Positions 1-5,666 of a stretch of DNA of 7,022 bases are shown here, piece after piece; the stretch's first letter is position 1; each line of letters starts with the position of its first letter. This DNA is from Acidobacteriaceae bacterium (GTDB lineage Bacteria > Acidobacteriota > Terriglobia > Terriglobales > SbA1). Location of the stretch: NCBI GenBank assembly GCA_003156615.1, contig PMHI01000389.1:1-7022 (forward strand). The letters run 5' to 3'. Below the pieces are notes generated by a model. That model had not been told where the DNA came from. It did not search any database and saw nothing but the letters and a program-made list of their open reading frames with translations. A program made the translations under genes and the position numbers.

Positions 1-870
1 CCCAACTTCATGCGGCTGGCGCGTGCCAGCGGGGCGCGGATCGCGGTGGTGAATGCCCGCATCTCGGACCGGTCATTTCCACGTTACCGGCGTTTCCGCA
101 GATTGCTTCGAAGAGTGCTGGCCAACGTCGACCTGTTTCTGGCGCAGACCTCGGAAGACGCCGCGCGGCTGCGAGATATCGGCGCGAGCCCGGAACGGGT
201 GCAGGTCGGCGGAAATCTTAAGTTCGACGTGCCGGCGCCCGCTCCAACTGCGATCGTCCAGAGCGTGCGGAGCTCGATCACCGCGAGCGCCGCCGGCCCG
301 GTGCTGGTCTGCGGCAGCACCGTGGATGGAGAAGAGCCGCTGCTGCTGAAGGCATTCGAGAACTTGCTGGTCGAGCATCCGCGCGCGGTAATGATTCTTG
401 CGCCGCGGCGCCCGGAGCGTTTTCCCGGCGTGATCACTCTGCTCGAGCACATGTCGATTCGCTTCTCACGGCGATCGCAGTGGAACGGCGAAGCTTTGAC
501 CGGCGGAGTTTTTCTGCTGGATACAATTGGAGAGTTAGCCGCGCTCTATGCGCTCGCTGATGTTGCCTTCGTTGGCGGAAGCCTGGTGGAACAGGGCGGA
601 CATAACATCATTGAACCGGCCCAGCATGGTGTGGCCACGGTAGTCGGGAATCATACGGAGAACTTCCGTGACATTGTGAGCTTACTTCAGAGTCGGGACG
701 CGGTGCGGATCGTTGGGCCGGCGGAGTTGCCCTTGATGTTGCTGGAGTTGCTGGCCAACGATGAGGAGCGAACAGCATTAGGGCAGCGCGCCGCCGAAAC
801 CACGCGATCGCAGGTTGGAGCCACAGCGCGCACCGCCGGCGAGCTGGGGGAGTTGCTGACGCGGCCATGA
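1..870 (+). CDS. waaA: 3-deoxy-D-manno-octulosonic acid (Kdo) transferase, 3' part (5' end outside window)
   Basis: This is the C-terminal 289 residues of a Kdo transferase, which moves Kdo from CMP-Kdo onto lipid A precursor at the inner membrane. The frame is open from base 1 (Pro-Asn-Phe before the first Met at 10). That fits the family's 'WPN' stretch, so this Met is internal and about 130 residues plus the membrane anchor are missing to the left. Counting from that Met, family hallmarks are 'VNARISDRS' (14-22), 'GGNLKFD' (67-73), 'CGSTVDGEE' (101-109), 'APRRPERF' (131-138), and the strong signature 'GGSLVEQGGHNIIEPAQHG' (189-207) followed by 'GNHTENFRDI' (213-222), part of the nucleotide-sugar binding C-terminal GT-B domain. 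The stop overlaps the lpxK start (ATGA), so the two are probably translationally coupled. Whether it adds one or several Kdo residues cannot be told from this sequence. Confidence 0.95.
   Translation, partial: PNFMRLARASGARIAVVNARISDRSFPRYRRFRRLLRRVLANVDLFLAQTSEDAARLRDIGASPERVQVGGNLKFDVPAPAPTAIVQSVRSSITASAAGPVLVCGSTVDGEEPLLLKAFENLLVEHPRAVMILAPRRPERFPGVITLLEHMSIRFSRRSQWNGEALTGGVFLLDTIGELAALYALADVAFVGGSLVEQGGHNIIEPAQHGVATVVGNHTENFRDIVSLLQSRDAVRIVGPAELPLMLLELLANDEERTALGQRAAETTRSQVGATARTAGELGELLTRP
867..870 (+). other. ATGA stop/start overlap of waaA and lpxK
   Basis: The lpxK ATG (867-869) and the waaA TGA (868-870) share bases. This is a typical arrangement for termination-reinitiation coupling of two enzymes acting on neighbouring steps of Kdo2-lipid A synthesis. 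Confidence 0.85.
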
Positions 871-1817
871 ACTTCAATCCCTTGTCCGCGGTTTACGGCG
901 CGGTGGTTGGGGTACGCAACGCGCTCTATGACCGGAGATGGTTGCGCTCGCGGTCGCTTGAAGGGACCGTTATCAGCGTGGGCAATATCTCGACGGGAGG
1001 CTCGGGAAAAACTCCGTTCGTCATTCTGTTGGGCGAGTTATTGAAGGCGCGCGGGATCCGCTTCGACGTGCTTTCGCGCGGCTACGGGCGCGCAACTCGC
1101 GGAGTGCTGCTGGTCGACCCCGGCGGGCTGCCACGAGATTTCGGCGATGAGCCGCTGCTGATTGCTCGACGATTACAGACGCCGGTGGTTGTCGGAGAGG
1201 ATCGATATGAGGCGGGGCGCTTCGCGGAGTCGCGATTTGGTGCGCAGATTCATTTGCTGGACGATGGGTTCCAGCATCGCGGGTTAGCTCGCGATTTCGA
1301 GATCGGGCTCGTCACTCCCGACGATGCGCGCGATTGTTTGCTTCCCGCAGGACGGCTGCGGGAACCTTTGCGATCTCTCGAACGGGCCGATGCCATAGTG
1401 CTGACCAGCGGAGCTTCGCCGGAATCGTTTCCGCTGGCGGGCAAGACCGTGTGGCGGGTGCGGCGTGGGATTGTTGCGCAGGACGTTCCGGCTCGGCCGA
1501 TTGTGTTCTGTGGCATTGCGCGGCCGCAGAACTTTCTGCTGCAGTTGCGGGCTGCGGGTATTGATCCTGTCGCCGAGGCTTTCTTCCGCGATCATCACGC
1601 CTACACCGAGAAGGATATTCGCGACTTGCTCGAGCTTCGGCAGCGCAGTGAGGCGGGCGGATTCGTCACTACAGAAAAAGATGCCGTGAACCTGGGAGGA
1701 TATCTGGCCGCGATCGCGCCGCTGGTGGTAGTTCGGGTAAAGATGGAGCTGGCGGACACCGCTAATGCCGTGGATACCATGCTGCGCGTGATTGAGGAAC
1801 GGCGCCGCCACTCGTGA
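867..1817 (+). CDS. lpxK: Tetraacyldisaccharide 4'-kinase
   Basis: LpxK uses ATP to phosphorylate the 4' position of the tetraacyldisaccharide 1-phosphate, giving lipid IVA on the cytoplasmic face of the inner membrane. The 316-residue length is normal for the family. The P-loop is 'GNISTGGSGKTP' (residues 39-50), preceded by an N-terminal segment 'AVYGAVVGVRNALYDR' of the kind that helps membrane association. Other family landmarks are 'LSRGYGR' (69-75), 'GDEPLLIARR' (93-102), 'LDDGFQH' (131-137), 'LPAGRLREP' (159-167), 'FCGIARPQNF' (214-223), 'DHHAYTEKDI' (242-251) and 'TTEKDAVNL' (268-276). The ATG at 867 overlaps the waaA stop by four bases, with a purine-rich GGGGAG at 847-852 that is rather distant for a ribosome binding site, which suggests coupling. 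The waaA-lpxK pairing, consecutive steps in Kdo2-lipid A synthesis, supports both calls. Confidence 0.96.
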   Translation: MNFNPLSAVYGAVVGVRNALYDRRWLRSRSLEGTVISVGNISTGGSGKTPFVILLGELLKARGIRFDVLSRGYGRATRGVLLVDPGGLPRDFGDEPLLIARRLQTPVVVGEDRYEAGRFAESRFGAQIHLLDDGFQHRGLARDFEIGLVTPDDARDCLLPAGRLREPLRSLERADAIVLTSGASPESFPLAGKTVWRVRRGIVAQDVPARPIVFCGIARPQNFLLQLRAAGIDPVAEAFFRDHHAYTEKDIRDLLELRQRSEAGGFVTTEKDAVNLGGYLAAIAPLVVVRVKMELADTANAVDTMLRVIEERRRHS

Positions 1818-1821
1818 GAAA

Positions 1822-2904
1822 ATGCCCCAGATGGCAACTGACCGTCAGGTGCCGCGAAATCTGATGACGAAGCATTTGAAAGAAGCCGAGCGGCTGCGGA
1901 AGATTATCGAAGCGTTCCCCAAGGTCACCATTACGGTGCTGGGGGACTTGGTGGCCGATGAATTCGTGTTCGGAGAGATCTCGCGCGTGTCGCGCGAGGC
2001 TCCGGTGCTGATCCTGAAGCATCGCGAACGCACCGTGGTGCCCGGCGGCGGCGCCAACGCGGTCAACAATCTGGCCGACTTGGGAGTGAACGTGCTTCCG
2101 GTCGGCGCCATTGGCGAAGATGAGCCGGGGCGACTGCTGATGAGGTTGTTTCGCCACAAGCGCATTCCGATCAGCGGCGTGCTGAAGGACAAGAGTTACA
2201 CGACGGTCACCAAGACGCGCATTCTCGCGGGCATGACGCACAACACACGCCAGCAGGTAGTGCGCGTGGATCGAGAGCCGGAAAATCCTCCCAACCGGCA
2301 TCTGACCCGCGAGTTATTCCTGGCGGCGCGGGAATATCTGCGCGCCTCGGATGCGCTGCTGGTTTCTGACTACGGCTATGGGTCGGCGAGTCCGGCGATC
2401 GTGAATGCGCTGCGCCAAACCGGGCGGCGCAGAGTTGTGCTTGTGCCGCTGATTCTGGACTCGCGGTACCGCTTGCTGGACTATTCTGGCGCCACCGCAG
2501 CCACTCCCAACGAGCCCGAAGTGGAAGCGGCGCTGGGCATTCGCATTGGGCGGGACTGGGAGAAGCTGACTCAGGCCGGCCAACAAATTATGGATCAGAT
2601 GAAGCTGCAGTCGCTGCTGATTACGCGGGGCCGCGACGGCATGGTGGCGTTCGATCAGAGGCATGCCCCGGTTGATATTCCGATTTTTGGTTCTGACGAG
2701 GTTGCCGATGTGACCGGCGCGGGCGATACGGTGATTGCGGCGTTCAGCGCGGCTCTTGCCGCCGGGGCCAGCACGGAAGAGGCGGCGCAGTTAGCCAACT
2801 ACGCTGGCGGAATCGTGGTCATGAAACGCGGCACGGCTACGGTTTCCCGTGAGGAACTGTTACGCGCCGTAGACCAGGCTCCGCCTTCGACCCGGCCTCA
2901 TTGA
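1822..2904 (+). CDS. hldA: PfkB-family kinase, probable D-glycero-beta-D-manno-heptose-7-phosphate kinase (HldE N-terminal domain type)
   Basis: The likely role is ATP-dependent phosphorylation of heptose 7-phosphate at C1, feeding activated heptose to the LPS core. Numbering from ATG 1822 (360 residues), the ribokinase/PfkB fold shows '[13 protein letters not shown]' (39-51), 'SRVSREAPV' (54-62, compare HldE 'SRISPEAPV'), '[16 protein letters not shown]' (74-89), '[10 protein letters not shown]' (144-153), 'TPNEPE' (228-233), 'LITRGRDGM' (266-274) and the PfkB signature 'DVTGAGDT' (296-303), with catalytic base Asp302. Two usual HldE lysines are absent: 'SDYGYG' replaces SDYxKG and 'LDSRY' replaces DPKG. 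The exact substrate is therefore inferred mainly from its neighbours, the adenylyltransferase and WaaC. The start is uncertain: TTG 1792 would overlap lpxK, and ATG 1822, 1831 and 1864 are all in frame with only weak ribosome binding sites. I chose 1822 for tight spacing after the lpxK stop. Another sugar kinase of the PfkB family remains possible. Confidence 0.8.
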   Translation: MPQMATDRQVPRNLMTKHLKEAERLRKIIEAFPKVTITVLGDLVADEFVFGEISRVSREAPVLILKHRERTVVPGGGANAVNNLADLGVNVLPVGAIGEDEPGRLLMRLFRHKRIPISGVLKDKSYTTVTKTRILAGMTHNTRQQVVRVDREPENPPNRHLTRELFLAAREYLRASDALLVSDYGYGSASPAIVNALRQTGRRRVVLVPLILDSRYRLLDYSGATAATPNEPEVEAALGIRIGRDWEKLTQAGQQIMDQMKLQSLLITRGRDGMVAFDQRHAPVDIPIFGSDEVADVTGAGDTVIAAFSAALAAGASTEEAAQLANYAGGIVVMKRGTATVSREELLRAVDQAPPSTRPH

Positions 2905-2934
2905 TTTCTTATGGGGAAGACCGGAAACAGCGAC

Positions 2935-2939
2935 GGGAA
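2935..2939 (+). promoter_or_regulatory. Ribosome binding site of the heptose-1-phosphate adenylyltransferase
   Basis: The purine run GGGAA sits six bases before ATG 2946. It supports that start over the upstream in-frame TTG 2901, which has no comparable site and would overlap the kinase stop codon. Confidence 0.55.
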
Positions 2940-2945
2940 ACAGTG

Positions 2946-3425
2946 ATGAGTAATGGCAAGATTCTGGGGCGCGGGGAACTCCGCGAGCGCGTAGAGCAGT
3001 GGCGTCGCGCCGGGGAACCCATCATTCTGGCCAATGGCAATTTCGATCTGCTGCACGTCGGCCACGTGCGCTATCTGCGCGGCGCGAAGGCGCTGGGTGG
3101 CACCCTCGTGGTGGCCATCAATTCTGACGAGTCAGTACGCGCCCTCAAGGGCGACGGCCGTCCGGTGACGCCAGCCGAGGAACGTGCCGAAATTGTTGCG
3201 GCGCTTGCCGACGTAGATGCCGTCGTCATTTTCCCCGAACTCGATGTCCGCGCTTTGATTCGCGAGATTCATCCCGATATTCAGGCCAAGGGCACAGACT
3301 ACACGGTGGAGTCCGTTCCCGAGCGCGATGCGGTCGCAGAATATGGCGGGCGGGTTGCGATTGTGGGAGATCCGAAGGATCATTCCACCAGCGCGACGAT
3401 TCGCTCGCGGCTGGGGCTGCCGTGA
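2946..3425 (+). CDS. hldC: D-glycero-beta-D-manno-heptose 1-phosphate adenylyltransferase (RfaE2 / HldE C-terminal domain type)
   Basis: This cytidylyltransferase-fold enzyme probably transfers a nucleotide (AMP from ATP) to heptose 1-phosphate, making ADP-heptose for WaaC. The 159 residues match a stand-alone RfaE2 domain. The sequence shows '[17 protein letters not shown]' (28-44), with the HxGH nucleotide-binding motif at 37-40; '[23 protein letters not shown]' spans 58-80 in two family blocks; then come 'QAKGTDYT' (113-120), 'VAEYGGRV' (130-137) and 'HSTSATI' (146-152), equivalent to the usual HSTT segment. The Cys of the common 'NGCFDLLH' motif is Asn here. ATG 2946 is chosen because GGGAA at 2935-2939 lies six bases upstream. 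The frame is open back to TTG 2901, overlapping the kinase stop, but those 15 extra residues look unlike the family. GTG 2943 is a near-equivalent start. The stop overlaps the waaC GTG start. Confidence 0.9.
   Translation: MSNGKILGRGELRERVEQWRRAGEPIILANGNFDLLHVGHVRYLRGAKALGGTLVVAINSDESVRALKGDGRPVTPAEERAEIVAALADVDAVVIFPELDVRALIREIHPDIQAKGTDYTVESVPERDAVAEYGGRVAIVGDPKDHSTSATIRSRLGLP
3422..3425 (+). other. GTGA stop/start overlap of the adenylyltransferase gene and waaC
   Basis: The waaC GTG (3422-3424) and the preceding TGA (3423-3425) overlap, suggesting that the ADP-heptose producing enzyme and its consumer are translationally coupled. Confidence 0.75.
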
Positions 3426-4525
3426 GTTTCGAGTCCACGAGTCTCGATATTAATTCCGAAAGAAAGATTGAGCGGCTGCTGATCGTGCGGCTCAGCGCCA
3501 TGGGAGACGTGATCCACTCGCTGCCCGCGGTGCATGCGCTGCGGCGGTCATTTCCACAAGCACACATGGGCTGGCTGATTGAGGAGCGCTGGGCCGAGTT
3601 GCTGTGTGCGCCGGGCTCTCCGCGGCGCGGGGGCCGGTCTCGACTGCGGCCGCTGGTAGATGAGGTTCACGCCGTGAACCTGAAGGCCTGGGGAAGATCT
3701 CCGTTTTCGATTTCGACCCTGCAGCGGGCGGTCACGGTTTGGAACGATGTGCGGGACGCCGGTTACGATGCGGCAGTGGACCTGCAGGGAGCGATGCGGT
3801 CTGCGCTGCTGGCGCGCTTGTCGCAGGCACGCGTCGTATACGGCGCGGCAGAGCCGCGAGAAGCTCCAGCGAGCCTTTGGTATACGCGGAAGGTAGTGGC
3901 ACGCGGCGGGCACGTGATTGAACAGAATCTTTCGGTTGCTCGGGCTTTGGTTGGGCATGGGATGAAACCATCGGCGGCAGAAATTCCCCACGATCTCCCT
4001 TGTGATTTCGAGGCGGAGGCGCGCATCGACGAGGAGCTGGCGCAGCATAAGATCCGCGATTTTGCCATCCTGAACCCTGGTGCGGGCTGGGGCGCGAAGC
4101 GCTGGCCGGCGGAGCGCTACGGTGAAGTTGCGCGCAGGCTCGCCGAGGCGGGCCTATGGTCCCTGGTGAACTACGGTCCGGGCGAAGAAGATCTTTTCCG
4201 CGCTGTGTTCGCCGCCAGCGGAGACCGGGCCAGGCCCGCGAATGGTACGATCACCGAACTGATCGCGCTGACTCGCCGCGCGCGGCTTTTCATTGGAGGC
4301 GATACTGGGCCGCTGCATCTGGCGGCGGCGTTGCGGGTTCCGGTAGTGGCGATCTATGGGCCTACAGATCCAGCCCGCAACGGTCCTTATGGAACGCGCT
4401 CGATCGTGCTGCGCAGCCAGGAGAGCCTTACCACGCATGCGCGGCGGGCTACGGCGGATGAGGGATTGTTGACGATCGGGAGTGATGCGGTGGTCGCCGC
4501 TGCGAACCGGCTGCTGGCGGATTGA
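3422..4525 (+). CDS. waaC: Lipopolysaccharide heptosyltransferase I (GT9 family)
   Basis: WaaC transfers the first L-glycero-D-manno-heptose from ADP-heptose to Kdo of the inner core at the cytoplasmic side of the inner membrane. The N-terminal GT-B domain starts at '[22 protein letters not shown]' split over residues 19-40; Asp29 of 'MGD' matches the catalytic Asp of E. coli WaaC. '[12 protein letters not shown]' (50-61) and '[15 protein letters not shown]' (119-133) are WaaC-like rather than WaaF-like. The ADP-binding C-terminal half shows '[12 protein letters not shown]' (218-229) and the GT9 signature '[12 protein letters not shown]' (292-303), then '[14 protein letters not shown]' (311-324). 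At 367 residues it is longer than E. coli WaaC (about 320), partly from an Arg/Gly-rich insertion near 63-77 and about 15 extra N-terminal residues. The GTG start overlaps the previous stop (GTGA), a coupling geometry, and the adjacent ADP-heptose gene supports the assignment. Confidence 0.92.
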   Translation: MSFESTSLDINSERKIERLLIVRLSAMGDVIHSLPAVHALRRSFPQAHMGWLIEERWAELLCAPGSPRRGGRSRLRPLVDEVHAVNLKAWGRSPFSISTLQRAVTVWNDVRDAGYDAAVDLQGAMRSALLARLSQARVVYGAAEPREAPASLWYTRKVVARGGHVIEQNLSVARALVGHGMKPSAAEIPHDLPCDFEAEARIDEELAQHKIRDFAILNPGAGWGAKRWPAERYGEVARRLAEAGLWSLVNYGPGEEDLFRAVFAASGDRARPANGTITELIALTRRARLFIGGDTGPLHLAAALRVPVVAIYGPTDPARNGPYGTRSIVLRSQESLTTHARRATADEGLLTIGSDAVVAAANRLLAD

Positions 4526-4550
4526 TGGATCGATCTTACAAATAACCTGG

Positions 4551-5108
4551 ATGGCTCAGTGGTCACAAATCGCGCGGCGCATTCGCGTGCCGCTGGGATT
4601 TCTGTTCGCTGTGTTTTATTTCTGGCTGGCCCGGCCTTCTTGGCGTTCCCTGATGCCGGGTGCGATTGTGGTCGTTCTGGGGCTGGGGATTCGCGCGCTG
4701 GCTTCGGGGCACGTGCGTAAGAACGAATCGCTCGCGACTTCCGGTCCTTATGCTTATACGCGCAATCCGCTCTATTTGGGATCGCTGCTGATCGGGTTGG
4801 GATTCGCCCTGGCGGCTGGCAGTTGGTGGGTGGTCGCTGCTCTGGTCGTGATGTTCTTTGCTGTTTATCTGCCGGTGATCCGCGACGAGGAGGCATTTCT
4901 GCGGCGGACGTTTCCTGAGTTCGACGAGTATGCGCGGCTGGTGCCGAGAATGTTCCCGCGTCTCCCTCCGCATGCAAGGGATGAGAAAGAAGCCTCGGCA
5001 GGATTTTCTTTGCAGTTGTATCTGAAGCATCGCGAGTACAACGCGCTGCTGGGGGCGCTGGCCATGATGGGCGGCCTGATTTTCAAGATCACGATGCTTC
5101 GAAGCTAG
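4551..5108 (+). CDS. Isoprenylcysteine carboxyl methyltransferase-like (ICMT/PEMT-fold) integral membrane methyltransferase, substrate unknown
   Basis: This is a 185-residue membrane protein with the C-terminal SAM-binding signature of the ICMT family: 'GPYAYTRNPLYLG' (65-77), then 'RDEEAFLRRTFPEFDEYARL' (111-130) and 'VPRMFP' (131-136). Hydrophobic segments lie near 12-27, 35-51, 76-90 and 92-110, with another possible one at 165-183 after a polar stretch (137-163), an extension beyond the usual end of the family core. Bacterial relatives methylate varied small or lipid substrates, so no specific reaction is assigned. It begins 25 bases after the waaC stop on the same strand and probably ends the LPS core operon, which makes an envelope lipid or core-sugar substrate conceivable but unproven. 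The frame is open to GTG 4482 / ATG 4485 inside waaC, but that 22-23-residue extension has no family character. ATG 4551 is preferred although it has no clear Shine-Dalgarno sequence. Confidence 0.82.
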   Translation: MAQWSQIARRIRVPLGFLFAVFYFWLARPSWRSLMPGAIVVVLGLGIRALASGHVRKNESLATSGPYAYTRNPLYLGSLLIGLGFALAAGSWWVVAALVVMFFAVYLPVIRDEEAFLRRTFPEFDEYARLVPRMFPRLPPHARDEKEASAGFSLQLYLKHREYNALLGALAMMGGLIFKITMLRS

Positions 5109-5117
5109 GGAGAAAAC

Positions 5118-5125
5118 GGAAGAGG
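5118..5125 (+). promoter_or_regulatory. Ribosome binding site of the 138-residue unknown gene
   Basis: GGAAGAGG ends nine bases before ATG 5135 and is the best Shine-Dalgarno match seen in this window. It supports translation of the small unknown gene from that ATG. Confidence 0.6.
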
Positions 5126-5134
5126 GCTGCTCGG

Positions 5135-5551
5135 ATGGTCAAGGTTCTGCCACCTCAACTATTGCAGGGCGCGACGCTGCGAGCGAACGAGTATGGCTGG
5201 AGCGTCGCCGCCTTCCCCGATGCTCTGGCTGAAGCGGAGGGCCGCGATTATGCCTGTCTGGGCGGTCAGTTTCAATTTCGCCTGGATGAGGGCCGCACTT
5301 GTGAGATGTACTGGCTCAACGCCGACTCAAAGGACCGCGCACACGGTGAATCGTGGGCAGACTATTGTCATCGTTCCGGTGAGGAGGTTCGAAACGGGTT
5401 TCAGCGTTTGGTTGACAAGACAGATTTCCGCGTCGAGGCGTCGAGTTGGGGGCTACAAACAGACGCGACAAGGAGCCTGGTGTTCGTTGCGTATTTTGTC
5501 ACGGAGGCCGACCTGGCAAATGTCGCAGCAATAAAGTTGGCTCGGCGATGA
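5135..5551 (+). CDS. Conserved-looking hypothetical protein, 138 residues, function unknown
   Basis: I do not recognise a named family. The protein is soluble and acidic-to-neutral, with no signal peptide or membrane segment. Its composition looks like a real folded protein, rich in aromatic residues: 'YGWSVAAFPDALAEAE' (20-35), 'DYACLGGQFQFRLDEGRTC' (38-56), 'EMYWLNADSKDR' (57-68), 'GESWADYCHRSGEEV' (71-85), 'DFRVEASSWG' (97-106) and a hydrophobic C-terminal strand 'LVFVAYFV' (115-122). The alternation suggests an alpha/beta domain with a strand pair around 'GQFQFRL' and 'CEMYWLN'. Three Cys and five Trp/Tyr-containing motifs are potential conserved positions. A good ribosome binding site (5118-5125) precedes it and it starts 26 bases after the methyltransferase stop, so it may be co-transcribed, although its topic appears unrelated to LPS. 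Its form would suit a small immunity-type or stand-alone housekeeping protein; that is speculation. Confidence 0.75.
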   Translation: MVKVLPPQLLQGATLRANEYGWSVAAFPDALAEAEGRDYACLGGQFQFRLDEGRTCEMYWLNADSKDRAHGESWADYCHRSGEEVRNGFQRLVDKTDFRVEASSWGLQTDATRSLVFVAYFVTEADLANVAAIKLARR

Positions 5552-5666
5552 GGGAGACAAGCTCGAGACCCGCAGGCCGGCGATCGAAACTCCCTGCCAG
5601 GCCACTGCTAGCGCAAGTCTGCAAGGGAAACTTCGGCTTGACTCAGGATGACGGCGTGTTCGTCGC
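5552..5666. other. Convergent intergenic gap with a possible gene remnant, no clear terminator
   Basis: These 115 bases separate the stop of the plus-strand unknown gene from the stop of the minus-strand TPR gene. A bidirectional terminator would be expected here, but I see only weak complementarity (for example CAAG/CTTG around 5613-5640) and no strong GC stem with a T run. The end of the gap, running into the TPR stop, can be read on the plus strand as a short peptide resembling the C-terminal strand of the upstream gene (see findings). Confidence 0.4.

Noticed and set aside
73..452. Minus-strand ORFs of 122-125 residues opposite waaA
   Set aside because: They lie antisense within clear waaA coding sequence, show no recognisable motif, and are typical shadows in GC-rich DNA.
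1762..2301. Minus-strand ORF of 179 residues with a His/Arg-rich product opposite the kinase gene
   Set aside because: Its composition is that expected from the complement of the kinase reading frame, it crosses the lpxK/kinase junction, and it has no family features.
4482..4550. N-terminal extension of the methyltransferase from GTG 4482
   Set aside because: The added residues are read from the waaC 3' end in another frame and look unlike the family, and the GGGAG there is too close to the start codons to act as a ribosome binding site.
4387..4977. Minus-strand ORF of 196 residues opposite waaC and the methyltransferase
   Set aside because: It spans the boundary of two well-supported plus-strand genes and its product is low-complexity Arg/Pro/Ala.
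5552..5666. Bidirectional terminator between the convergent genes
   Set aside because: Only short, weak inverted matches are visible, with no strong GC stem and no T run on either strand.
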